55,261 bases of DNA from Ardenticatenales bacterium (GCA_020853525.1 JADYYS010000005.1:1-55261); one strand, 5' to 3'; positions 26,654 to 35,354 are shown, counted from the first letter of the stretch. Numbers and translations: made by a program. The notes: generated by a model from the letters alone, not told the origin.

Positions 26654-26742
26654 GGCGGGAGTCTCCGGTGCGGTGCGTCGAGCAGGCGGCCGGCGGATGG
26701 ATCGTTCCGCGGCACGTCGACGCCTTCGCTCGTGGGAGGGCG

Positions 26743-26771
26743 ATGGTACGGTGCGCGCCCGGTGACGCCAA
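26743..26771 (-). promoter_or_regulatory. Predicted promoter for the YchF-like gene
   Basis: Minus strand TTGGCG (26771-26766), 17-base spacer, TACCAT (26748-26743). The predicted leader is about 83 nt. Confidence 0.65.
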
Positions 26772-26806
26772 CTTTGGGCGGGTTGCGCCCAAGGACGGGA
26801 TGCCGG

Positions 26807-26835
26807 TCTGCAGGGGTGCCGGTCTTTGGTATACT
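26807..26835 (+). promoter_or_regulatory. Predicted promoter for the kynureninase gene
   Basis: TCTGCA (26807-26812), 17-base spacer, TATACT (26830-26835). The -10 is excellent, the -35 partial. Predicted start about 26842, 67 nt before the TTG start codon. Confidence 0.55.
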
Positions 26836-26908
26836 GCCGCCCGATCAACGGCAACGGGTCGAACGATGGATCGAAGCGCACGACCGGTGCAGACGCTGGG
26901 GGCGGATC

Positions 26909-28150
26909 TTGGGGACGGAGTCAGCGGGCGCGAACGGCGAGGCCGCGAAAGGGAACGATCCGTCGACGGACGACCCGCTGCTCGCGTGGCGCGGCCGCTT
27001 CCCGATCCTCGGCACCTCGAACTACATGATCAGCAACTCGCTCGGTGCCGTGCCGGCGGCGGCCGGCGATGCGCTGGGCGCGTACTACGCGCTCTGGGCG
27101 ACCCGCGGCGTGCAGTCGTGGCAGGACGCCTGGTGGACGCTCAGTGCGGACTTGGGCAATGTCGTCGCACCGCTGATCGGCGCCGCGCCGGGCGACGTCG
27201 TGTTCCAGCCGTGCGTTACGCTGGCCCATGCGATCGTCCTGTCCGCTCTCGACCTCCGGCGCCGCCCGCGAATCGTCACGGATGCGATGCACTTCCCGTC
27301 CATCCTCTACCTTCTCGACGGCCTGCAGGCGGACGGCGTGGAGATCGTCCGCGTGGACAGCGACGACGGCGTCTCCGTTGACGCCGAGCGGATCGCCGCC
27401 GCGATGGATGACCGTACGGCGGCCGTTTGCCTGTCGCACGTCCTCTTTCGCAGCGCCTATATCCATGACCTTACGCCGGTAACCACGGCGGCGCGGGCGT
27501 GCGGGGCGCTCACGATCATCGACGGGTATCAGGCCGTCGGCGTGATTCCGGTCGACGTCGGCCCGCTGGACGTCGACGTCTACATCGGCGGCGTCCTGAA
27601 GTGGCTGTGCGGCGGTCCGGGCGGCGCGTTTCTCTGGGTCCGGCCGGAGCTGCAATCCGAGCTGCGCCCGCGCATCACCGGCTGGATGGCGCACCGCCAG
27701 CCGTTCGACTTCGCGCCGACGCTCGACCGCCGCGACGACATCTGGCGCTTCCTGACCGGCACGCCGAACATCTCGGCGCTGTATGCCGCCCGGCCGGGGC
27801 TCGAGATCATCGGCGCGATCGGCAGTGGACCGATCCGCGCCAAGTCCATGCGCCAGACCGCCCGCCTGCTCGACCTCGCCGATGCCGCCGGCCTCCGGTG
27901 CACGACCCCGCGCGACCCGGCGCGCCGCGGCGGCACCGTGGCGTTCGACGTGCCGAACGGCTACGCCGTCTCGCAGGCGCTGAAGGCACGCGGCATCCTG
28001 TGCGATTTCCGGCCCCAGGCGGGGATCCGCCTCTCGCCGCACTTCTACACCCGGGATGACGAACTCGATGCGGCCGTCCAGGCGATCGTCGACATCCAGG
28101 CCACCGCGGAGTGGCGACCGTTCGCCCGGTCGCGCGACACCGTCACGTGA
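26909..28150 (+). CDS. kynU: Kynureninase
   Basis: 413 residues, a PLP fold-type I enzyme that splits L-kynurenine to anthranilate and alanine. Kynureninase landmarks appear in order: NYMISNSLGAVP (family GNSLGxxP), SWQDAWWTLSADLG, CLSHVLFRSAYIHDL, the PLP lysine K231 in GGVLKWLCGGPGGAFLWV, GWMAHRQPFDF, GTPNISALYA, and the C-terminal RRGGTVAFDVPNGYAVSQAL with DFRPQAGIRLSPHFY. No ATG exists between the promoter and residue 40. The only in-frame start is TTG at 26909, with a G-rich SD-like stretch before it. The formamidase-like gene follows after 67 bases, supporting a role in tryptophan breakdown. Confidence 0.92.
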   Translation: MGTESAGANGEAAKGNDPSTDDPLLAWRGRFPILGTSNYMISNSLGAVPAAAGDALGAYYALWATRGVQSWQDAWWTLSADLGNVVAPLIGAAPGDVVFQPCVTLAHAIVLSALDLRRRPRIVTDAMHFPSILYLLDGLQADGVEIVRVDSDDGVSVDAERIAAAMDDRTAAVCLSHVLFRSAYIHDLTPVTTAARACGALTIIDGYQAVGVIPVDVGPLDVDVYIGGVLKWLCGGPGGAFLWVRPELQSELRPRITGWMAHRQPFDFAPTLDRRDDIWRFLTGTPNISALYAARPGLEIIGAIGSGPIRAKSMRQTARLLDLADAAGLRCTTPRDPARRGGTVAFDVPNGYAVSQALKARGILCDFRPQAGIRLSPHFYTRDDELDAAVQAIVDIQATAEWRPFARSRDTVT

Positions 28151-28217
28151 ACGCCGTGCGGCCCGTGACCGCCACAGCGCTCCGGTGCGATCCGCAGCCG
28201 CCGAAGCGCGCAGCCCG

Positions 28218-28865
28218 ATGAGCGACTGGATCGACATCAGCCTGCCGATGGGTCCCGACAGCATCGCCTGGGCGGGTATTTCGCCGCCCCGGCTGATCCG
28301 ACTGGCCGACATCGAACACGGCGACAGCGTGAACGTCGGCGTCTGGACCGCCTGCCTCCACACGGCCACCCACGCCGACGCGCCGAGCCACGTTCGGGCG
28401 GAGGGCGCGACGATCGAGAACGTCCCGCTCGACGCGTACCTCGGTCCGGCTCGCCTCGTCCGCCTCCGCCGGGCAGCGTCGATCGACCTGACGGGGCTCG
28501 TCGCGGCCGGACTGGATCCAGACGGCCCGTGGCCCGAACGGCTGCTCGTGTCCACCGGCCACGCCTACGACGGCGTCCACTGGCCGACCCGCGTGCCGCA
28601 CGTCGCCGCCGACGCAGCCGCCGCGTGTGTCGCGCACGGCGTCCGGCTGCTCGGCGTCGACGTCCCGTCCGTCGATCCGCTGGACAGCCGGGCGCTGCCG
28701 GCCCACCACGCCCTGTTCGGTGCCGGCATCGCCATCCTGGAGAACCTGCGGCTGGCCGAGCTTGCGCCCGGCGCGTACTGGCTGGCCGCCGTGCCGCTTG
28801 CGATCGTCGGCGGCGACGCATCGCCGGTGCGGGCCGTCGTCCGTCGGCTGGCCGATGGGACTTGA
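28218..28865 (+). CDS. kynB: Cyclase-family hydrolase, probable kynurenine formamidase
   Basis: 215 residues. It carries the metal-binding HxxxHxDxxxH of the cyclase/KynB family as His48, His52, Asp54 and His58 (CLHTATHADAPSHV). ISLPMGPD at the start and GVDVPSVDPLDSRALPAHHALF later also match KynB. It would hydrolyse N-formylkynurenine to kynurenine and formate, the step between the dioxygenase and kynureninase genes on either side of it. ATG at 28218. It lies downstream of kynU in the same direction and ends 9 bases from the convergent dioxygenase gene. Family assignment is firm; substrate rests on context. Confidence 0.9.
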   Translation: MSDWIDISLPMGPDSIAWAGISPPRLIRLADIEHGDSVNVGVWTACLHTATHADAPSHVRAEGATIENVPLDAYLGPARLVRLRRAASIDLTGLVAAGLDPDGPWPERLLVSTGHAYDGVHWPTRVPHVAADAAAACVAHGVRLLGVDVPSVDPLDSRALPAHHALFGAGIAILENLRLAELAPGAYWLAAVPLAIVGGDASPVRAVVRRLADGT

Positions 28866-28874
28866 GGACAACGC

Positions 28875-30200
28875 TCAGCCGATCGTGTTCTCCACGCCGG
28901 CGCGTGCCGCTGCGCCGCCGAGGCCGCTCGTCCACAGGGCCGGGAACGCCCGCCGGTAGAGCGCGATCACGAGGAAGTCCACGCCGGACGTGCCGCCCGT
29001 GCCGGGCACGCGACCGATCTGCGCGGCCGCCGTTGCGACGTGCGCCACGTGGAATCCGAAGAGCATCGCCTCGAGTCCGGCGAACCGGGACAGCGTGCCG
29101 CGATCGGCGGACGGCAGCGTTGCGAAGGCAGCGTCGGCCACCGCGGTCGGCGGAGGATGCGGGACGTCGGTGGACGGCGGCTCCGGCGCGTCGGGCGGCC
29201 AGACGTCGATCCGCACGCCGGCGGCGGCGAGCAGTGCCGTCGAAGCTTGATCGACCCAGCCCCCACGGTACGCCATTGCCAGCAGGTCGGGCAGGGATGC
29301 CGCGTGTCCGGGGTGCAGTCGGGGCAGGGTTTGCCCGCCGAAGCGCGCCGCGAAGCGGTCGGCCATGCTGTGTCCGGCGTCGCGATCGGCGCGGCGCCGA
29401 TTCAGATCGTCGCGGACCGCAGTCTCGTGGTAGCCGGCCAGGTGGGTCGTCCAATGGTCGAGGCCGTGATCCGCATAGCCGAGCTGCATCGCGACGGCGC
29501 GGAATGTGGGCGACTGGAGGCCACTCGGCCCCTCGCGGAGAACACGCCCGGTCGCCGGGTCGTACTCCGAGGCGTAGTACGGCCGAAAGCCTGCGGTGAA
29601 GGCGTCGACCGGCATCCGTTGGGGATCCTGGAAGGCGGCCATCAGGGCGTTGACGGCGCGAAAGCCGTCGGCCAGCGTCGGGTAGGCCGCCGCGAAGGCC
29701 GCGTCGAACGCGTCGTCCGAGTGGCCGTCGAGCACCGTGTCGAGCACCGGGATGAGCGCATCGAGGCGCTCCTCGACGGCGCGGTGCATCCGGATGAAGC
29801 GTGCTTCGGACGCGAGCGGGGTGAACGTGCGGAGGGGCGCCGGGGGCAGCGGGTTGTGCCGGATGTAGAGCGGATAGTTCAGAATCGGCTGGATGCCGAG
29901 CGCCGCCGCCACCGCTGCGCAGGCCGCATGAAGCGCCCGGGCGGCTTGCGCATCCGGCAGCGAACCGTGACGGCGGGCGAACGCCTCGACCATGAGGACG
30001 TCGAGCGCGAGCGCGCGCCGGTGCTCGATCGGGCGGTCGGCAGCGGAGACGGCGTCGAGCGAGGGTACGGCGAGGATGTCGGCGGCCAGTTGCGCCAGCA
30101 CGGCCTCCGCTCCGCGCGCGGCCGCCTCGTGGCGCGCGGGCAGCGAGAGGCTGAGGGCGGCCCAGGCGGCCCGTACGTCCGGCGAAGCGTGCGCAATCAC
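28875..30200 (-). CDS. Heme dioxygenase of the TDO/IDO/PrnB superfamily (DUF1864-like)
   Basis: 441 residues from the GTG at 30200 (458 if a TTG at 30251 is used). The C-terminal region contains HVATAAAQIGRVPGTGGTSG followed by VDFLVIALYRRAFPALW. In tryptophan 2,3-dioxygenase the proximal heme His lies 13 residues before a GTGGSSG motif, which is followed by FL..AL...FFPELW. Here His387 is exactly 13 residues before GTGGTSG and the FPALW ending is kept. The remaining 380 residues do not look like canonical KynA (about 280-300 aa) and resemble the longer PrnB/DUF1864 group. Next to kynB and kynU, the likely reaction is tryptophan to N-formylkynurenine. A different indole substrate is possible. 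Confidence 0.8.
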   Translation of the reverse strand: MIAHASPDVRAAWAALSLSLPARHEAAARGAEAVLAQLAADILAVPSLDAVSAADRPIEHRRALALDVLMVEAFARRHGSLPDAQAARALHAACAAVAAALGIQPILNYPLYIRHNPLPPAPLRTFTPLASEARFIRMHRAVEERLDALIPVLDTVLDGHSDDAFDAAFAAAYPTLADGFRAVNALMAAFQDPQRMPVDAFTAGFRPYYASEYDPATGRVLREGPSGLQSPTFRAVAMQLGYADHGLDHWTTHLAGYHETAVRDDLNRRRADRDAGHSMADRFAARFGGQTLPRLHPGHAASLPDLLAMAYRGGWVDQASTALLAAAGVRIDVWPPDAPEPPSTDVPHPPPTAVADAAFATLPSADRGTLSRFAGLEAMLFGFHVAHVATAAAQIGRVPGTGGTSGVDFLVIALYRRAFPALWTSGLGGAAARAGVENTIG

Positions 30201-30207
30201 GGCGGCG

Positions 30208-30261
30208 ATGGTATCACATCGGCCGAAACGTCGGGCGGGTGCATAGCTCAATGACTATACG
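30208..30261. promoter_or_regulatory. Divergent promoter region, dioxygenase and NHL genes
   Basis: On the minus strand TACCAT (30213-30208) puts initiation at about 30201, at the GTG start of the dioxygenase; CCCGAC lies 16 bases upstream. A second minus-strand -10, TATAGT (30259-30254), shares its TATA with a plus-strand TATACG (30256-30261) that would serve the NHL-repeat gene. The -35 elements are poor for the last two. Confidence 0.4.
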
Positions 30262-30301
30262 AAGTCGACGTCGGGCCGGGACCGAGCCGGCGGAGGGGCG
30301 C

Positions 30302-32593
30302 ATGTGCGGTGGAAGGGCGATGGTGCGACGCAGCGGTGCCGCGGGACCGCGAAGCGGAGACGCGGCGCAGAGCGGCGGCCGCCGTGCGTCCGTGTGGTCG
30401 GTGCGCGCGGCCGTCGTCAGCATGCTCTTCCTCGCCGCGACGATGTGGGTACCGGCCCGGTCGGTCCGGGCGCAGGCTGCGGACGTCGGACTGCCGCTCC
30501 ACCCCGCCTGGCCGATCGACCCGAGCGACCCGCCGCCGGGCCTGCACGAGCCGATCGGCGTCGCCGTCGATGCGGGCGGTCGGACGTTCGTGGCGGACAC
30601 GGGCAACGCACGCTTGCTGGCGTTCGACGACGACGGACGGCTCGTGACGACGTGGGGACGGCACGGCGAGGGCAACGGGCGTTTCGGTCGGCTGAGGGAC
30701 ATCGCATGGTCGACGACCGGGCTGTGGGTCGTCGACGACGGTCTGGAGAAGATCGAGCGGTTCGATTCTGACGGGCGGTTCCAGATGGCGGTCCGGTGCG
30801 CCGACATCGGCGTCCTCGCTCCCGCGGGGATCGGGGCCGGTGCCGACGGCTCGGTGTGGGTGGCCGACGGGCTCGGCGATCGCGTGGTCGAGGTGACGCG
30901 CAGCGGCGCGGTGCGCCGGCGTTGGGGGCGAAGCGGCGACGCGGCCGGCGCGCTGTCCGGCCCGGTCGACGTGGCGTTGGCCGCGGACGGCAGCGTCGTC
31001 GTGCTCGAGGCGTACCGCTGGCAGCGGTTTACGGCGGACGGCGCATGGCTTCAGAGCCGCGGCATGGCGGGCCGTCAACTCGGCCAGTTCCAGCACGCAT
31101 GGTCCGTGGCGATCGAGCCGGGCGGCGGGTGGGTGATCAGCGACCGGGCGGTTCACCGGCTGACGCGCGTGGATGCCCGCGGCGTGGCGCAGGCGTTCGT
31201 CGGCGGTCCGGGCGACGATCTCGGTCGCTTACTCGACCCGCGCGGGGTGGCGGTGGATGGAGCGGGCACGGTCGTCGTCGCCGATCTCGGCAACGGGCGC
31301 GTGCAGCGGCTTGTCGACGGCCTGCCGGGCGACGTCCTCGGGCACAGCGCCTTCGACGGGCCGCACTTGGCCTATCCGCTCGGCGTGGCGGCCGACGGCG
31401 CGAATCTCCTCGTGGCGGACACCGGTCGATCGCGGGTCGTGCGTCTCGACGCCGCGGGTCGCTGGCTGGGCGTGCTGGCCGCCGGCGGGCGACTGCCCGG
31501 CCTGCTGAGCGCCCCCGACGGCATCGCCCGCGCGGACGACGGCAGCGTGTTCGTGGCCGACACGCTGCGCCGCCGGCTGCTTCACTTCGCCTCCGACGGG
31601 CGATACCTGAGCGGGATCGACATCTGGGGCCCGAGCGCCCGACCCGTCCGCGTCGGCCTCTTGCCGTTGGCGGACGGGCTGCTGCTGGCGGACAAGAAGG
31701 CGCACGCGCTGATTCGGTACGATGCCGCCGGGGACGCCACCTCCTCTTGGCCGACGGACAACACAGCCGGCCTGCTCGGTCATCCCTCCGGCCTGACGCG
31801 GCTGGTCGACGGTCGGCTGGCGATCGCCGACTGGTTCCAGCGAGTCGTCCATGTGCTCGGCGCGGACGGAACGTACGACGCACGCTGGCCTGCCGCCGAT
31901 GCACCGGAGGAGGCGCAGCTGTCCGACCCGACGGACGTGGCGGCGTGGTCGGACGGCTCGCTGCTCGTGGCCGATGCCGGTCACCGGCGGCTGGCGGCGT
32001 TCGCGGCCGACGGGACGCTTCGGGCTTCGTTCGGGCGCGGCGGCGCCGGGTGGGACGGCTTCGGTCCGAGCGGGCCGAGCGCGGTGGCGGTCGTCGGCGA
32101 CGCGCTCGTGGCCGTCGATCGCGACGGGCACCGGCTGCTCGTGTTCCGCGAATCGCCGACGACGGGCTGGCGGGTGAGCGACTTCCCGGACGGCTGGCTG
32201 GGCGGTGCGCCCCTCCGGGTCCGCACGTTGTCCGACACCCTCGCGCTGACGCTGACGCTGCCTTCGACGGCGCTACGGGGTGACGACGGGTCGGCGAGTA
32301 CCCGCGCCGAGGGACGGGTGGCGCTTCCGAGAGGGACGGCGGTGCGCTTGACGGTGCGTGTGCCGGGCGGTGTCCGCATGTGGCATGATGGGTCGGTCGT
32401 CGTCGACGCGTGGACAAGCGAGGCGGCAGAGCACACCGTCGTGCGAACCGCCGTGGGCGGCACGGCGACGATCGAGTGGGAGGTCCGGTGGCCCCGCGCT
32501 GCGCCGGGCGAAACGGCCCGGGCGGCAGTCCTCACGATCCGTCCGATCGATCTGCCGTCGGCGGTCTACCTTCCGACGGCCCTTCAACCGTAG
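30302..32593 (+). CDS. Secreted NHL-repeat beta-propeller protein with YLP tail
   Basis: 763 residues. A signal-like hydrophobic segment occurs near residue 35-55 (VVSMLFLAATMWVPARSVRA, cleavage near AQA). The body is repeated NHL blades of about 45-50 residues with 'P.GvAvda.g..fVADtgn.Rl..fd.dGr' signatures, for example PIGVAVDAGGRTFVADTGNARLLAFDDDG in outline, LLVADTGRSRVVRLDAAG and SVFVADTLRRRLLHFASDG. There are around ten to twelve blades, enough for two propellers. A beta-rich C-terminal domain of about 150 residues ends LPSAVYLPTALQP. ATG at 30302 follows GGAGGGG; a second ATG at 30320 is possible. Likely an extracellular binding or scaffold protein, not an obvious part of tryptophan metabolism. 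Confidence 0.87.
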   Translation: MCGGRAMVRRSGAAGPRSGDAAQSGGRRASVWSVRAAVVSMLFLAATMWVPARSVRAQAADVGLPLHPAWPIDPSDPPPGLHEPIGVAVDAGGRTFVADTGNARLLAFDDDGRLVTTWGRHGEGNGRFGRLRDIAWSTTGLWVVDDGLEKIERFDSDGRFQMAVRCADIGVLAPAGIGAGADGSVWVADGLGDRVVEVTRSGAVRRRWGRSGDAAGALSGPVDVALAADGSVVVLEAYRWQRFTADGAWLQSRGMAGRQLGQFQHAWSVAIEPGGGWVISDRAVHRLTRVDARGVAQAFVGGPGDDLGRLLDPRGVAVDGAGTVVVADLGNGRVQRLVDGLPGDVLGHSAFDGPHLAYPLGVAADGANLLVADTGRSRVVRLDAAGRWLGVLAAGGRLPGLLSAPDGIARADDGSVFVADTLRRRLLHFASDGRYLSGIDIWGPSARPVRVGLLPLADGLLLADKKAHALIRYDAAGDATSSWPTDNTAGLLGHPSGLTRLVDGRLAIADWFQRVVHVLGADGTYDARWPAADAPEEAQLSDPTDVAAWSDGSLLVADAGHRRLAAFAADGTLRASFGRGGAGWDGFGPSGPSAVAVVGDALVAVDRDGHRLLVFRESPTTGWRVSDFPDGWLGGAPLRVRTLSDTLALTLTLPSTALRGDDGSASTRAEGRVALPRGTAVRLTVRVPGGVRMWHDGSVVVDAWTSEAAEHTVVRTAVGGTATIEWEVRWPRAAPGETARAAVLTIRPIDLPSAVYLPTALQP

Positions 32594-32673
32594 CGCAACC
32601 ACGGCACTCCTATCGCCGTACCCGTCGGCAGACGGGCGTGCGGCATCCGATCGCGAGCCTTGCGAGGTGGACC

Positions 32674-33519
32674 TTGGCACACGACAGACCTTCCGGCACG
32701 TCCTTCGGCTTCGGCCCGGCGGAAGGCGACCTCGACTTCGCCTTTCACGTGGCGGACAACGGCGTCGCCACGCTCCGACTCGACCGGCCGGCCGTACTGA
32801 ACGCGATCACGCTGCGCATCTATGCGCAGTTGCGGGACCTGTTCGCCGCGCTGCGCTTCGACGATCGCGTCAAAGCCGTGGTCCTGACCGGCAGCGGCGA
32901 TGCGTTCTGCTCCGGCGGCGACGTGCATGAGATCATCGGCGCGCTGCTGGACGCCGACGTGAAGACGCATCTCGAGTTCTGCCGGATGACCGGCGACACC
33001 GTGCGGAACATGTGCCTGCTCGACAAGCCGATCGTCGCCGCCGTGAACGGCATGGCCGCGGGCGCCGGCGCCGTGCTGGCGCTGGCGTCCGACCTGCGCG
33101 TCGTCTCGACGACGGCACGGTTCGCCTTCCTGTTCAGCAAAGTCGGGTTGACGGGCGCGGACATGGGCGCGGCATTCCTCCTGCCGCGGATCGTCGGCAC
33201 CGGACGGGCGGCCGAGCTGCTCCTCTTCGGCGACACGATCGACGCCGCCACCGCCGAGCGGTACGGCCTCGCCAACCGCATCGTCGCCCCCGACGACGTG
33301 TTGCCGACGGCCACCGCATGGGCCGAGCGCCTCGCCGCCGGTCCGACGATGGCCCTCGGCATGACGAAGCGGATGCTTCTCAACGAGGCGAACATGGACA
33401 TCGGGAGCGCGCTCGAAGCCGAGGCACAGGCGCAGGCGCTCCTCATGATGGCCGACGACCACCGCGCGTTCTACGAAGCGTTCAAGGCGAAGCATCGCCC
33501 GACCTTCACCGGGCGCTAG
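32674..33519 (+). CDS. Enoyl-CoA hydratase/isomerase family protein
   Basis: 281 residues from a TTG at 32674, with GAGGTGG just upstream. Crotonase fold: LRLDRPAVLNAITLRIYAQL, VLTGSGDAFCSGGDVHEI (oxyanion-hole strand), KPIVAAVNGMAAGAGAVLALASDLRV (second oxyanion loop), then GLTGADMGAAFLLPRIVGTGRAAELLLFGDTI. The usual first catalytic Glu position is occupied in the SKVGLTGADMGA segment by a pattern typical of one enoyl-CoA-hydratase subgroup, so hydratase versus isomerase or lyase activity is uncertain. It begins 80 bases after the NHL gene and 99 bases before the RidA gene. Context (acyl-CoA dehydrogenase, aryl-CoA ligase) points to CoA-thioester degradation. Confidence 0.88.
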   Translation: MAHDRPSGTSFGFGPAEGDLDFAFHVADNGVATLRLDRPAVLNAITLRIYAQLRDLFAALRFDDRVKAVVLTGSGDAFCSGGDVHEIIGALLDADVKTHLEFCRMTGDTVRNMCLLDKPIVAAVNGMAAGAGAVLALASDLRVVSTTARFAFLFSKVGLTGADMGAAFLLPRIVGTGRAAELLLFGDTIDAATAERYGLANRIVAPDDVLPTATAWAERLAAGPTMALGMTKRMLLNEANMDIGSALEAEAQAQALLMMADDHRAFYEAFKAKHRPTFTGR

Positions 33520-33525
33520 CGCCGC

Positions 33526-33553
33526 TGGACCGGCGCCGCGGCGGGGATATACT
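33526..33553 (+). promoter_or_regulatory. Predicted promoter for the RidA-ACAD-ligase operon
   Basis: TGGACC (33526-33531), 16-base spacer, TATACT (33548-33553). It begins just past the hydratase stop and predicts a leader of about 59 nt. Confidence 0.6.
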
Positions 33554-33618
33554 GGCCGCGATCGGAACCTCCGAAGCCGGGTTCCGTCGCCCCGCAACGC
33601 CATCCCAGGACGTCGCCC

Positions 33619-34155
33619 GTGCCGCCAAGCGAACCGATCGAGCGCATCAACCCCGCCGGGCTGGCCCCGCCGATCGGCTTCAGCCACGGCGTGGCGACAC
33701 GCGGCGGCCGGATCGTCTGGCTGGCCGGGCAGAACGGGACGGACGCGGAGGGCCGGATCGCGGCGGTCGGCGACTTGGTCGCGCAGGTCGATCGCGCGCT
33801 GGCGAACATCGTGGCGGTCGTCGTGGCGGCCGGCGGCTCGGCAGCCGACATCGTCAAGCTCCACTTCTACGTCCACGACCTGCCGGCGTACCGCGCCGCG
33901 CGCGCCGCGCTCGGCGACGTCTGGCGCCGGCACTTCGGACGGCGGTACCCGGCGATGATGCTTCTCGGGGTGACCGGGTTCTTCGACGAAGAGGCCCTCG
34001 TCGAGATCGACGGGTTCGCCGTCGTCGCCGATGCGGGGTACGGCTCGGCGGCAGACGGGTCCGAGGACGTGGTCGGGGACACGGACGGGACTGCGGCCGA
34101 CGAAGGTGGCACGGCGTCGTCGCGCGGGCATACGGGGGGGCCGGCGGCGCCATGA
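33619..34155 (+). CDS. RidA (YjgF/YER057c/UK114) family protein
   Basis: 178 residues from a GTG with AGGA eight bases upstream. Residues 1-140 form the trimeric RidA fold: SHGVATRGGRIVWLAGQNGTDAEG, VDRALANIVAVVVAAGGSAADIVKLHFYVHD, RRYPAMMLLGVTGFFDEEALVEIDGFAV. In archetypal RidA the imine-binding Arg sits in a P-A-R-S/T motif; here the same place reads P-A-M-M, so this is not a standard 2-aminoacrylate deaminase. Other Rid subfamilies act in aromatic-amine catabolism (2-aminomuconate deaminase), which would suit the context. A disordered acidic tail of about 38 residues is unusual. The stop overlaps the next ATG (ATGA). Confidence 0.88.
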   Translation: MPPSEPIERINPAGLAPPIGFSHGVATRGGRIVWLAGQNGTDAEGRIAAVGDLVAQVDRALANIVAVVVAAGGSAADIVKLHFYVHDLPAYRAARAALGDVWRRHFGRRYPAMMLLGVTGFFDEEALVEIDGFAVVADAGYGSAADGSEDVVGDTDGTAADEGGTASSRGHTGGPAAP

Positions 34156-35354
34156 ACTTCTCCCCCACCGCCGAACAGCTCCGCTGGCGCGACGTTGCCG
34201 CGGCGTTCGCCCGCGACCGCGTCGCGCCGATCGCGCGGCAGGCGGACCGCGATGCGCGCTTTCCGATCGAGCTCGTCCGTGAGATGGGGCGGCTCGGCCT
34301 GCTGGCCGGGCCGGTCGATCCCTCGCTCGGCGGCTCGGCGATGGACTACGTGGCGTTCGCGCTCGTCTACGAAGAGCTAGGTTATGTCGACTCGTCGCTG
34401 CGCGGCTTCCTGGCGGTGCACGGCGGTCTCGTCACGCTCTGTCTGCGGGATCACGGCAGCTTCGAACAGCAGCGCCGATGGATCCCGCAGCTCGCCCGGG
34501 GCGAGGCGATCGGGTGCTACTGCCTGACCGAAGAGGAAGCCGGTTCGGATGCCGGCGCGCTGCGGGCGACGGCACGTCGAACGGACGACGGGTTCGTGTT
34601 GGACGGTCGCAAGATCTGGATCACGAACGGCCGGATCGCGGACGTCGGCATCGTCTTCGCGCGCGATCCCGAGCTGCCGGCGGCCAAACCGCATCACCAG
34701 ATCTGCGCCTTCGTCGTGCCGATGGACACGCCCGGAATTCGACGCAGCGCGCTGCCGTGGCACGAGCTCGGCCACCGTTCCGCCGACCATGCCATCGTCG
34801 AGTTCGATGGCTGCCTCGTACCGGCGTCCGCGCTCCTCGGCGAGCCGGGCCGCGGCTTCCGGGTGGCGATGGGGGCGCTGGACCACGGCCGGCTGGGCGT
34901 GGCGGCCGGCGCGGTCGGCGCCGGTCGGGCATGCCTCGACGCGTGCATCGACTTCGCGCGCCGTCGGCGCGCGTTCGGGCAACGGATCGGCGACTTCGGA
35001 ATGATCCAGAGCGTGCTGGCCGACATGCACGCCGACATCTCGGCCGCGGCGCTGCTCGTCTACCGGGCCGCCGCGCTGAAGGACGAGGGCGCGCCCTCCA
35101 CGCGGGCCACGGCCACCGCCAAGCTCTTCGCCACCGAGGCCGCGTTGCGCGCCGCCGACCAGGCGGTCCTCGTGCACGGCGGCCGCGGCTACGGTGACGA
35201 CTACGCCGTCGAACGGCACTGGCGCGACGTCAAGGGCCTGCAGATCTACGAGGGCACGAGCCACATCCAGCGGCTGATCATCGCCCGCGATCTTCTCGGC
35301 ACGGACGACGGCGCGCCCGCCGTTCGCCCCCCCACGACTGCGGAGGCCCCATGA
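34152..35354 (+). CDS. Acyl-CoA dehydrogenase
   Basis: 400 residues, a FAD-dependent alpha,beta-dehydrogenase of acyl-CoA esters. N-terminal helices (SPTAEQLRWRDVAAAFARDRV), the FAD/substrate-contact stretch CYCLTEEEAGSDAGALRATA, WITNGRIADV, the helix RRRAFGQRIGDFGMIQ and the C-terminal GRGYGDDYAVERHWRDVK are all present. The catalytic base is the Glu of IYEGTSHIQRL, as in short/medium-chain and glutaryl-CoA dehydrogenases. Coupled on both sides by four-base ATGA overlaps with the RidA and ligase genes, so the three proteins are made together. Confidence 0.93.
   Translation: MNFSPTAEQLRWRDVAAAFARDRVAPIARQADRDARFPIELVREMGRLGLLAGPVDPSLGGSAMDYVAFALVYEELGYVDSSLRGFLAVHGGLVTLCLRDHGSFEQQRRWIPQLARGEAIGCYCLTEEEAGSDAGALRATARRTDDGFVLDGRKIWITNGRIADVGIVFARDPELPAAKPHHQICAFVVPMDTPGIRRSALPWHELGHRSADHAIVEFDGCLVPASALLGEPGRGFRVAMGALDHGRLGVAAGAVGAGRACLDACIDFARRRRAFGQRIGDFGMIQSVLADMHADISAAALLVYRAAALKDEGAPSTRATATAKLFATEAALRAADQAVLVHGGRGYGDDYAVERHWRDVKGLQIYEGTSHIQRLIIARDLLGTDDGAPAVRPPTTAEAP

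Noticed and set aside
26909-30200. Pyrrolnitrin-type biosynthetic cluster because of the PrnB-like gene
   Set aside because: No tryptophan halogenase (PrnA, PrnC) or Rieske oxygenase (PrnD); the neighbours are catabolic kynurenine-pathway enzymes.
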